Below are positions 57,397 through 64,000 of a DNA stretch of 64,000 bases, one piece after another. The position numbers and the translations under genes were made by a program. Numbering within the stretch: position 1 is the stretch's first letter; the number at the start of each line of letters is the position of its first letter. Under the pieces are notes generated by a model, which worked only from the letters and a program-made list of their open reading frames with translations, did not search any database and was not told the origin of the DNA. Source of the DNA: Mycetocola zhadangensis (GTDB lineage Bacteria; Actinomycetota; Actinomycetes; Actinomycetales; Microbacteriaceae); assembly GCF_003668565.1 (NCBI RefSeq), contig NZ_RCWJ01000001.1, forward strand, positions 930,001-994,000, in the 5' to 3' direction.

Positions 57397-58846
57397 TCCG
57401 AAAGGCTTCCTGAAGGTCACAGAACGCGAACTGCCGAAGCGCAGGCCCGTCCCGATCCGTCTAATGGATTGGAAAGAGGTCTACGAGCAGGGCGACCCGA
57501 CACAGCTTCGCCGTCAGGCGGGGCGCTGCATGGACTGCGGAGTGCCGTTCTGTCACCAGGGCTGCCCCCTTGGCAACCTCATTCCCGAGTGGAACGACCT
57601 CACCTGGCGCGGGGAAGGTCGCCAGGCGATCGAACGCCTGCATGCCACAAACAACTTCCCGGAGTTCACGGGCAGGCTCTGCCCCGCACCGTGCGAGAGC
57701 GCCTGTGTGCTCGGAATCAATCAGCCTGCGGTAACCATCAAGCAGGTTGAGGTGTCGATCATCGACCAGGCATTCGCCAACGGCTGGGTCGACTCACACC
57801 CACCGGAAAGCCTCACGGGCAAGACCGTCGCCGTCGTCGGCTCAGGACCGGCTGGTCTTGCCGCCGCACAGCAGCTCACTCGCGCAGGTCACACGGTTGC
57901 CGTGTACGAACGCGACGACAGAATCGGTGGTTTGCTGCGGTATGGCATCCCCGATTTCAAAATGGAAAAGAAGCACATCGATGCTCGCCTGAAGCAGATG
58001 ACCGACGAGGGAACGCGGTTCCGGGCCGGGGTGAACATCGGCGTCGACATCAGCTGGGACGCTCTTCGTGCACGGTACGACGCCGTCGTTATCGCAACAG
58101 GTGCGATGGTCCCGCGCGACCTGCCGATCCCGGGTCGGGACCTGGCCGGTGTGCACTTCGCTATGGACTACCTGGTGCAGCAGAACAAAGCGGGTGCCGG
58201 TGACGACGTGCCAGGGCAGATTTCTGCCGAGGACAAGCACGTCGTGGTTCTCGGCGGAGGTGACACCGGAGCGGACTGCATCGGGACAGCGCACCGCCAG
58301 GGCGCGGCAAGCGTGACGAACCTCGCCATCGGACAGCAGCCGCCGACCGCCCGCACCGACGCTCAGCCGTGGCCGATGACGCCGACCCTGTTCGAGGTGT
58401 CCAGCGCTCACGAAGAGGGTGGCGAACGCCAGTACCTCGTTTCGACCGTCGAATTCCTCGCCAATGAGTCGGGGGAGGTGCGCGCGATCCGCGTGGCCGA
58501 AACCGAATTCGTTGACGGACGCCGTGTTCCGAAAAGCGGAACCGAGCGCGAGATCCCCGCTGACCTCGTGCTCCTCGCTCTCGGCTTCACCGGCCCTGAA
58601 TCCCACGACCTAAACAGCCAGCTCGACCTGCCGTTCGACGCCCGCGGCAACGTGGAACGTGACGGCGAGTACGCAACGAGCGAACCCGGCGTCTTCGTCG
58701 CCGGAGACGCTGGCCGCGGCCAGTCACTGATCGTCTGGGCCATCGCGGAGGGTCGCGCAGCGGCAGCCGCTGTCGACAAGTACCTCGAGGGTGAGACGGA
58801 CCTTCCAGCTCCGGTTCGCCCGACGGATCGCGCTCTCGCGCTCTAG
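57389..58846 (+). CDS. gltD: Glutamate synthase small subunit (GltD)
   Basis: GltD (485 aa) feeds electrons from NADPH to GltB through FAD and two 4Fe-4S clusters. The N-terminal cysteines appear in [17 protein letters not shown] (residues 47-63) and [12 protein letters not shown] near 96-107. FAD-binding [17 protein letters not shown] is near 150-166 and the NADPH site [17 protein letters not shown] near 286-302. The GTG start overlaps gltB by eight bases. A candidate -10 for pyk covers its stop codon. Confidence 0.97.
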   Translation: MADPKGFLKVTERELPKRRPVPIRLMDWKEVYEQGDPTQLRRQAGRCMDCGVPFCHQGCPLGNLIPEWNDLTWRGEGRQAIERLHATNNFPEFTGRLCPAPCESACVLGINQPAVTIKQVEVSIIDQAFANGWVDSHPPESLTGKTVAVVGSGPAGLAAAQQLTRAGHTVAVYERDDRIGGLLRYGIPDFKMEKKHIDARLKQMTDEGTRFRAGVNIGVDISWDALRARYDAVVIATGAMVPRDLPIPGRDLAGVHFAMDYLVQQNKAGAGDDVPGQISAEDKHVVVLGGGDTGADCIGTAHRQGAASVTNLAIGQQPPTARTDAQPWPMTPTLFEVSSAHEEGGERQYLVSTVEFLANESGEVRAIRVAETEFVDGRRVPKSGTEREIPADLVLLALGFTGPESHDLNSQLDLPFDARGNVERDGEYATSEPGVFVAGDAGRGQSLIVWAIAEGRAAAAAVDKYLEGETDLPAPVRPTDRALAL

Positions 58847-58849
58847 ACT
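58844..58849 (+). promoter_or_regulatory. candidate -10 TAGACT for pyk
   Basis: TAGACT overlaps the gltD stop codon and would start a leader of about 85 bases before the pyk ATG. It is identical to the -10 proposed before the HGxxPAAW gene. A -35 is not recognisable. Confidence 0.35.
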
Positions 58850-58940
58850 TGGACCGCGTGTCCATCCCGCCCCTTTTTTGAAATCCCGCCACAACACCAA
58901 GCCAGAGCGCGCATGCGCAGAAGCACGGAGAACGACAAGT

Positions 58941-60383
58941 ATGAGACGAGCCAAAATCGTCGCTACCCTCGGGCCGGCAACCGCCAGCTATGAGGACATT
59001 CGGGCCATCATCGACGCAGGGGTGAACGTCGCCCGGATGAACCTGAGCCACGGAACCTACGACGTCCATGAGGGCGTCTACGCGAACGTGCGCAAGGCCG
59101 CAGCCGATGCAGGGCAGCCCGTCGCTGTGCTTGTCGACCTCCAGGGACCCAAGATTCGCCTGGGGAAGTTCGAGGGTGGCCCATACGAACTCGCGAAGGG
59201 TGACATCTTCAAGATCACAACGGAAGATGTACTCGGAACCAAGGAGCTCTCAGGCACCACGTTCAAGGGCCTTCCTCAAGACGTGAAACCAGGAGACTTC
59301 CTCCTCATCGACGACGGCAAGGTCAAGGTCAAGGTTCTCGAGACCGACGGAGTCGTCGTGACCACCGAGGTCATCGTCGCCGGAGCCGTCTCCAACAACA
59401 AGGGCATCAACCTGCCAGGTGTTGCGGTGAACGTTCCCGCTCTGAGTGACAAGGACGAGGCCGACCTCCGGTGGGGCCTCAAGCTCGGCGCTGACTTCAT
59501 CGCGCTCTCCTTTGTGCGCAACGCCGAAGACATCAAGCGTGTTCACGAGATCATGGACGAAGAAGGCAAGCGCCTCCCCGTCATCGCCAAGATCGAGAAG
59601 CCCCAGGCTGTCGATCACCTCGAGGAGATCATCGAAGCCTTCGACGGCATCATGGTTGCCCGCGGTGACCTCGGCGTCGAGCTTCCTCTCGAAGCTGTGC
59701 CGATCGTTCAGAAGCGTGCCGTCGAGCTGTGCCGCCGCATGGCCAAGCCGGTCATCGTGGCGACACAGATGCTCGAATCGATGATTTCAAGCCCGATCCC
59801 GACCCGCGCGGAGACCTCCGACGTCGCGAACGCCGTTCTCGATGGTGCTGACGCGGTCATGCTCAGCGGCGAGACCAGCGTCGGCCAGTACCCGGTGATC
59901 ACCGTGCAGACCATGGCACGCATCATCGAGTCGACCGAGGAGCACGGACTCGAACGCATCGCTCCGCTCGGCACCAAGCCGCGCACACAGGGCGGTGCTA
60001 TCACCCTCGCGGCGAGTGAGGTTGCCGACTTCGTCGAGGCCAAGTTCCTCTGTGTCTTCACCGAGTCCGGAGATTCAGTTCGCCGGATGGCGCGTCTCCG
60101 CACCCAGATCCCCGTTTTGGGACTCACGCCGGATGAAGGCATCCGTCGTCGGATGCAGTTGAACTGGGGCGTCGAAACGTTCCTCGTTGACCGTGTCACG
60201 CACACGGATGCCATGTTCGGGCAGGTCGATGACATCATGCTCGGTCTCGAAAAGGCCGCTGTCGGTGACAAGGTCGTCGTGATCTCCGGTTCCCCTCCCG
60301 GAATCAGCGGCTCGACCAACGACCTGCGTGTGCACAAGGTCGGTGACGCGCACCACGGTGCCGCACCCGCCTACCAGAACTAA
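58941..60383 (+). CDS. pyk: Pyruvate kinase
   Basis: Pyk (480 aa) makes pyruvate and ATP from phosphoenolpyruvate in glycolysis. MRRAKIVATLGPATASYEDI opens the protein, ARMNLSHGTYDVHE holds active-site residues, and the signature LPVIAKIEKPQAVDHL near 212-227 precedes the ARGDLGVELP segment near 238-247 and MLSGETSVGQYP. The C-terminal domain ends normally. The ATG at 58941 is set by the conserved start; the frame is open 50 codons upstream, overlapping gltD, but that extension has no family counterpart. A terminator follows. Confidence 0.97.
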   Translation: MRRAKIVATLGPATASYEDIRAIIDAGVNVARMNLSHGTYDVHEGVYANVRKAAADAGQPVAVLVDLQGPKIRLGKFEGGPYELAKGDIFKITTEDVLGTKELSGTTFKGLPQDVKPGDFLLIDDGKVKVKVLETDGVVVTTEVIVAGAVSNNKGINLPGVAVNVPALSDKDEADLRWGLKLGADFIALSFVRNAEDIKRVHEIMDEEGKRLPVIAKIEKPQAVDHLEEIIEAFDGIMVARGDLGVELPLEAVPIVQKRAVELCRRMAKPVIVATQMLESMISSPIPTRAETSDVANAVLDGADAVMLSGETSVGQYPVITVQTMARIIESTEEHGLERIAPLGTKPRTQGGAITLAASEVADFVEAKFLCVFTESGDSVRRMARLRTQIPVLGLTPDEGIRRRMQLNWGVETFLVDRVTHTDAMFGQVDDIMLGLEKAAVGDKVVVISGSPPGISGSTNDLRVHKVGDAHHGAAPAYQN

Positions 60384-60398
60384 CCAGTCGCACGACGA

Positions 60399-60429
60399 AA
60401 CGCGGACCCGAACGGGTCCGCGTTTTGTT
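60399..60429 (+). terminator. intrinsic terminator after pyk
   Basis: AACGCGGACCCG is followed after two bases by its exact complement and then TTGTTGTT-type T-rich sequence. The stem begins 15 bases after the pyk stop. It also lies just past the 3' end of the convergent small acidic gene and may serve both. Confidence 0.85.
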
Positions 60430-60451
60430 GTTCCGAGCTCGCGCGGCGGAC

Positions 60452-60625
60452 TCAGATGTCGTCGAGGGGGAGTTCGCCGTCGAGGTCGAACTCCGTGTCG
60501 TCGATGGGACGCTCTTCGTCGAGACCCGCGACGGCATCAACCGGTTCGTCGTCGTCTGGGAGCACCTCGAGTTCGTCGTCTTCCGGGGCAATCAGGGTGC
60601 CGTCGTCGTCTGACAGGTTCGTCAT
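60452..60625 (-). CDS. Small acidic protein, unknown function
   Basis: The 57-aa product, MTNLSDDDGTLIAPEDDELE onwards, is extremely acidic (more than a third Asp or Glu) with no basic patch, membrane helix or cysteine. Evidence that it is real: a GGGAG ribosome site eight bases before the ATG, a candidate -10 at 60671-60676 on the same strand, and an internally consistent composition with the wobble bias of this genome. I do not recognise a family; it may be intrinsically disordered. A longer reading with 15 more residues lacks support. Confidence 0.65.
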   Translation of the reverse strand: MTNLSDDDGTLIAPEDDELEVLPDDDEPVDAVAGLDEERPIDDTEFDLDGELPLDDI

Positions 60626-60670
60626 GTGCGCTGTCTCCCTTCTTTTCGCTCGGGCGGTCGCCCGACACAA

Positions 60671-60680
60671 ACCCTAGGCT
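60671..60680. promoter_or_regulatory. overlapping divergent -10 elements
   Basis: ACCCTAGGCT contains TAGGCT on the + strand (60675-60680, towards the DUF6328 gene) and TAGGGT on the minus strand (60671-60676, towards the small acidic gene). The two share two bases, so polymerase binding in the two directions would be mutually exclusive. Confidence 0.35.
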
Positions 60681-60722
60681 GAGGTTTACGTCGGTTCAAG
60701 CCCGCGACGGAAGGAAGCTCAG

Positions 60723-61253
60723 ATGAGTAACGCGGCCCCTCAAAGTTCCGACCACCCGAGCGCAGACGCCGATGATCAGCGTGACGAAACAGAGTCGGAA
60801 CGCTCCGATCGCAACTGGATCGACCTGTTGCAGGAACTGCGGGTATTGCAGGCTGGCACACAAATTCTCACCGCGTTCCTTCTGGCGATTGCGTTCCAGC
60901 CCCGTTTCACCGAGCTGGATGACTTTCAGCGCATGCTCTACCTCGCACTGGTCTCGGTTTCCATTCTTACAACCATCCTGAGCCTGCTCCCGGTGAGTCT
61001 TCATCGGCTGCTCTTTCGCCGCCAACTCAAGGGTTCGACGGTGGCCATCGGCGACGCGATGGTACGAGCCGTCCTCGTCGGCGTGTCGTTGACGACGATC
61101 GGCACAGCGATGCTCATCTTCGACTTTGTCGTGAGCCGGGCGGCCGGTTTTCTCGCCGCAGGATCCCTCACCGCTGTGCTGGTCACCCTCGGGCTTGTTC
61201 TACCGCTTGTGGTCCGGCGAGGGTCACCGCCGGACCCGGACGGTCCGAACTGA
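60723..61253 (+). CDS. DUF6328 family membrane protein
   Basis: This 176-aa protein has an acidic, disordered N terminus of about 30 residues, then the family core NWIDLLQELRVLQAGTQILTAFLLAIAFQPRF (residues 31-62) and four hydrophobic segments at about 45-60, 72-92, 112-133 and 140-163. It is an integral membrane protein of unknown function seen widely in actinobacteria. GGAAGGAAG precedes the ATG. It is divergent from the small acidic gene and lies 69 bases before ku. Confidence 0.88.
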   Translation: MSNAAPQSSDHPSADADDQRDETESERSDRNWIDLLQELRVLQAGTQILTAFLLAIAFQPRFTELDDFQRMLYLALVSVSILTTILSLLPVSLHRLLFRRQLKGSTVAIGDAMVRAVLVGVSLTTIGTAMLIFDFVVSRAAGFLAAGSLTAVLVTLGLVLPLVVRRGSPPDPDGPN

Positions 61254-61322
61254 GAGCTGCCTGAGCGAACCGTGCATGTCAAGAGCTAGGCAACGGCTGG
61301 GAAACGGTGTTCACTGAACCCT

Positions 61323-62150
61323 ATGAGAGCAATTTGGAAGGGCGCCATCACGTTCGGCCTCGTCAACGTGCCCGTCAAGGTTTACAGCGCAACCGAAGAT
61401 CACGACATCCCGCTTCACCAGGTCCACGACGAGGATGGTGGTCGCATCCGCTACCAGCGACGCTGCGAGGTCTGCGGCAAGATCATCAAGTACGAAAACA
61501 TCGACAAGGCCTTCGACGACGGGGAACGTACCGTCGTCCTGACTGCTGAGGATATGGCATCCCTCCCGCAGGAAAAGAGCCGGGAGATCGAGGTCGTCGA
61601 ATTCGTTCCGACCGAACAGGTTGACCCGATCATGTTCGACCGCAGCTATTTTCTCGAACCAGACTCGTCATCATCGAAGGCGTATGTTCTCCTGCGTAAG
61701 ACGTTGGAATCCACCGAGCGGACAGCGATTGTTCGCTTTGCCCTGCGTCAGAAGACACGGCTGGCAGCGTTGCGGGCGCGCGACGGTGTGCTCGTGATCC
61801 AGACACTGCTCTGGGGAGACGAGATCCGCGCTGCCGAGTTCGACAGCCTGAAAGAGCGGGTTCGAATCTCCGCCAAGGAGCTTGAGCTGTCGAACGCGCT
61901 GGTCGACAGCTTCGCCGACGACTTCAAGCCCGACCAGTTCTCCGACGAGTACCAGGAAGAATTGCGCACCCTCATCGACGCGAAACTGGAGCAGGGCGAG
62001 GCCCTCGACACGGATGCCACCTTCGGCGAGACCGAGAAGGAAGAGGAATCCGGGGAGGTCATTGACCTGATGGAAGCCCTCCGTCGCAGCGTCGAAAAGT
62101 CGCGAGACGCCAAGAAGAAGAAAGCCCCGTCGAAGAAAAAGCCCGCCTAA
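61323..62150 (+). CDS. ku: Bacterial non-homologous end-joining protein Ku
   Basis: Ku (275 aa) forms homodimeric rings on double-strand DNA ends and recruits ligase D. MRAIWKGAITFGLVNVPVKVYSAT is the family start; IRYQRRCEVCGKIIKYENI near residues 43-61 and AYVLLRKTLESTERTAIVRFALRQKTRLAALR near 120-151 are characteristic. The C-terminal tail is Lys-rich (KKKKAPSKKKPA), as in many Ku proteins with extended DNA-binding tails. No ribosome site is visible before the ATG. No ligD is in the window, so its partner must be elsewhere. Confidence 0.96.
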   Translation: MRAIWKGAITFGLVNVPVKVYSATEDHDIPLHQVHDEDGGRIRYQRRCEVCGKIIKYENIDKAFDDGERTVVLTAEDMASLPQEKSREIEVVEFVPTEQVDPIMFDRSYFLEPDSSSSKAYVLLRKTLESTERTAIVRFALRQKTRLAALRARDGVLVIQTLLWGDEIRAAEFDSLKERVRISAKELELSNALVDSFADDFKPDQFSDEYQEELRTLIDAKLEQGEALDTDATFGETEKEEESGEVIDLMEALRRSVEKSRDAKKKKAPSKKKPA

Positions 62151-62171
62151 GTTCCGGCGAACGCTTACACG

Positions 62172-63671
62172 TCAGTTGCGCAGCCCGGTCACGGAAGGGC
62201 CCTCGAGCACGTCGCCTGTCGCGCTGAATCGCGAACCGTGAAGCGGGCAGTCCCAGGACCGCTCGACATCGTTCCAGGCGACGATGCCACCGAGGTGTGG
62301 ACAGACAGCGGAGGTGCGTGAGACGACCCCGTCGACGCGGCACACGGCGACAGGCTTGACGCCGTCGCGAACGACGACGCCTTCGCCCTCCGCTGGCCCG
62401 TCCTCCGGCAGGCTTGAGAGCTCAGCACCAACCCAGCCCTTGGCGAGGTCGCCGGCCACGGTCGCCCCAGCGGCAAGCGTTGTGCGAATGGCGCTGCCCG
62501 TCGGCACCCGGCCGCGAAGAGCGGTTGCCCAGCCGGGGGCTGTGTCCGCGAACTGCCCTGCGAGTGAGATACCGGCTGCTGCTGCGTTCGCCATTCCCCA
62601 TTTGTTGTAACCGGTAGCGACGAACACGTGATCGTCACCCGGGGAGATCGGGCCGAAGTGGGGGAGCCCGTCTGAGACCCGATAGTCCTGTGCCGACCAG
62701 GAGTGCGTCTCGGTTAACGCTCCGAAAGTCCCCGCGGTCCAATCGGCCAGATCGGCCACACGTGCTGCGGTCGGCTGGCCTGTTCCGACCCGGTGGTCGT
62801 TGCCTCCAACCACGAGGTAACGGCCGTCCGGCTGTTCCGAATCGCGGACGGAGCGTGACGGAGAGTCGACGGACAGATACATCCCGCTGAGCGCCGGCTG
62901 GTCCCAGCGATAGGCCAGAGCATAGGAGCGGTGCGCCTGGATAGTTGCGAACTGCGCTCCGCGCTTGAGGAACGGCATGCCGGTCGCCAGGACGACACGG
63001 TCACCCCGAACGTCGCCGCGTTCCGTCTCCACCACGCACGGAGAGCTTGAGTGGACGTCGAGCCCGCGGACTCCCTCGATGATGATGCCACCGTTGCGGC
63101 GGACAGCAGCGGCCAGCGCTGCAAGCAGCTCAACAGCATCGAGTTGGAACTGGCCGGGGAGGCATACCGCCCCTGTGATGTCGACGGGAAGCTCGAGGGA
63201 CGACAGTGCGGTAACGCCGAGTCCGAGAGACGACGCCGTCTCAAGTTCAGCCTCGATGGTCGGAGCGCCCTCGTCCGTTGCCGCGTAAGTAATGGCATCC
63301 CGGACCTCGATCGTCACTCCTTCGGTCTCGGCGAACGCCCGGATCCACTCCTGCCCGGCACGGTTGGCGGACACGTAGGCCTCAAGCAACTCCCGTGGCA
63401 CCGTCTTGTCGAGTGAGGAAAGCTGGGACCCCTGCAGCAGGGAAACCTTGCCTGTGGTGTGCCCGGTGGACACCGCCCCGATGTATCGAGCCTCAAGCAC
63501 AACGACCGAGCTGCCCTGTTCAAGGAGAGTGAGGGCGGTTGCAAGTCCGGTCAGGCCAGCGCCAAGCACGACAACGTCAGCGGAGAGTCCGTCGCGCCAG
63601 GGATCCGTCTCGATACGGTTCGGGCGATCGAGCCAAAGCGAGGGTCCCTGGGGGACTGAGGGCGTTGTCAT
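62172..63671 (-). CDS. FAD-dependent oxidoreductase with C-terminal Rieske domain
   Basis: The 499-aa protein has a DAO-type FAD domain (VVVLGAGLTGLATALTLLEQGSSVVVLEA, residues 33-61; GHTTGKVSLLQG near 70-81; VFVATGYNKWGMANAAAAG near 349-367) followed by a Rieske 2Fe-2S domain with CPHLGG and CPLHGSRF near residues 458-484. This DadA-Rieske fusion is known in many bacteria but the substrate is unknown. It is predicted to be cytosolic. A CAGGAGAC ribosome site supports the ATG. It converges on ku and diverges from an SDR gene across 251 bases that hold a bulged GGCGAA/TTCGCC hairpin near 63766-63790 and no clear promoter. Confidence 0.93.
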   Translation of the reverse strand: MTTPSVPQGPSLWLDRPNRIETDPWRDGLSADVVVLGAGLTGLATALTLLEQGSSVVVLEARYIGAVSTGHTTGKVSLLQGSQLSSLDKTVPRELLEAYVSANRAGQEWIRAFAETEGVTIEVRDAITYAATDEGAPTIEAELETASSLGLGVTALSSLELPVDITGAVCLPGQFQLDAVELLAALAAAVRRNGGIIIEGVRGLDVHSSSPCVVETERGDVRGDRVVLATGMPFLKRGAQFATIQAHRSYALAYRWDQPALSGMYLSVDSPSRSVRDSEQPDGRYLVVGGNDHRVGTGQPTAARVADLADWTAGTFGALTETHSWSAQDYRVSDGLPHFGPISPGDDHVFVATGYNKWGMANAAAAGISLAGQFADTAPGWATALRGRVPTGSAIRTTLAAGATVAGDLAKGWVGAELSSLPEDGPAEGEGVVVRDGVKPVAVCRVDGVVSRTSAVCPHLGGIVAWNDVERSWDCPLHGSRFSATGDVLEGPSVTGLRN

Positions 63672-63922
63672 GACGAATGTCTCCTGGTTGAATCCGCCGG
63701 GTGGGCGGTGCCAGGGTTGCAGGATTCTCTGCGCCCGCTGGCGCGGCGGCTCGTCCGACCGTAGCGGGGCGAACGGTGTTTCGCCACCCCTTGAGCGTCC
63801 GAATTTGTGCCGCGTATTGTTGGGGCAGTTTCCGGCGATTGGGGACGCACGCAGCGACTCAGCGGAGTGTGTCCGCCGTTCAAACGCCGGACCGGAAGTC
63901 GATACTCAAGGAGAGAGAGCAC

Positions 63923-64000
63923 GTGGCAACCCAGGCGCAGAATCCGGACCCGAGAAACAAGTACCACGTCGGAGGTTTCCCCAAACAGGAGCAGGACCAG
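63923..64000 (+). CDS. N terminus of a probable SDR-family oxidoreductase (cut by window edge)
   Basis: Only 26 codons are present. The reading DPRNKYHVGGFPKQEQDQ closely resembles the N-terminal tail of YhdF/YhxD-type short-chain dehydrogenases, which begin with a similar KY...FP-Q segment before the NAD-binding fold. The GTG at 63923 has AAGGAG upstream at good distance. The Rossmann motif lies beyond the window, so the call is provisional. Confidence 0.6.
   Translation, partial: MATQAQNPDPRNKYHVGGFPKQEQDQ

Noticed and set aside
55879-57420. A 513-codon minus-strand open frame opposite the end of gltB
   Set aside because: A GC-rich shadow of a real gene; the + strand carries intact glutamate synthase motifs and the minus frame has none.
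60425-60613. A + strand 62-codon frame after pyk
   Set aside because: It runs through the pyk terminator and lies opposite the better supported acidic protein; no ribosome site.

Overview
The window reads as housekeeping chromosome from a GC-rich actinobacterium, most likely a member of Microbacteriaceae (order Micrococcales). The clues are: gene order ruvAB-yajC-secDF-rel, alaS-ruvX-mltG-aroECKBQ-efp-nusB, pyrR-pyrB-pyrC-carA-carB-pyrF-gmk-rpoZ-coaBC-metK-priA-fmt and hisI-trpE...trpCBA-lgt-gltBD-pyk; a PriA without helicase motifs; a HGxxPAAW small membrane protein in the trp operon; an actinobacterial integration host factor (mIHF) domain fused to guanylate kinase; many GTG starts; and almost every gene on the + strand. 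The genus cannot be fixed from the sequence alone. I see no rRNA, tRNA, CRISPR array, insertion sequence or prophage.

Layout. 1-6.9 kb: Holliday junction branch migration (ruvA 3' end, ruvB), the Sec accessory complex (yajC, secD, secF) and the (p)ppGpp synthetase/hydrolase rel. 6.8-9.5 kb: three minus-strand genes (AbiEi-like antitoxin relative, DUF349 protein, membrane-anchored cyclophilin). 9.7-12.4 kb: rarA, rpsD and a small membrane protein. 12.5-22.1 kb: alaS, ruvX, mltG, a complete aroE-C-K-B-Q run, efp and nusB, ended by a terminator. 22.2-26.4 kb: an accessory block (GT1 glycosyltransferase, flavin monooxygenase, DUF222-HNH nuclease) lying between nusB and pyrR. 26.4-36.5 kb: pyrimidine operon, mIHF-Gmk fusion, rpoZ. 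36.5-44.1 kb: CoA, SAM, replication restart, initiator tRNA formylation, 16S rRNA methylation, rpe. 44.1-51.7 kb: hisE, hisG, hisF, hisI, then trpE, two membrane proteins, trpC, trpB, trpA. 51.7-60.4 kb: lgt, glutamate synthase gltBD, pyk. 60.4-64 kb: a small acidic protein, a DUF6328 membrane protein, Ku, an FAD/Rieske oxidoreductase and the start of an SDR dehydrogenase.

How the genes fit together. Several long overlapping gene runs are probably co-transcribed and translationally coupled. Chorismate made by aroE/C/K/B/Q feeds trpE; UMP synthesis sits next to guanylate kinase and omega, which both bear on nucleotide supply and the stringent response set by rel; glutamate from gltBD supplies nitrogen to the his, trp and pyr pathways. 

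Non-coding signals. I found four convincing terminators, a very strong 14-bp hairpin between yajC and secD, perfect inverted repeats in the leaders of the cyclophilin and DUF349 genes, a candidate PyrR-binding hairpin at the pyrR ribosome binding site, and a recurring -10 element (TAgnCT-like) that in three cases (rarA, rpe, hisE) sits only 6-7 nt from a start codon with no Shine-Dalgarno, implying leaderless mRNAs. Two short DNA words (ACGGATGC and the strand-biased GGGGGAG) recur more than I would expect. All promoter calls are by eye and should be treated as hypotheses.
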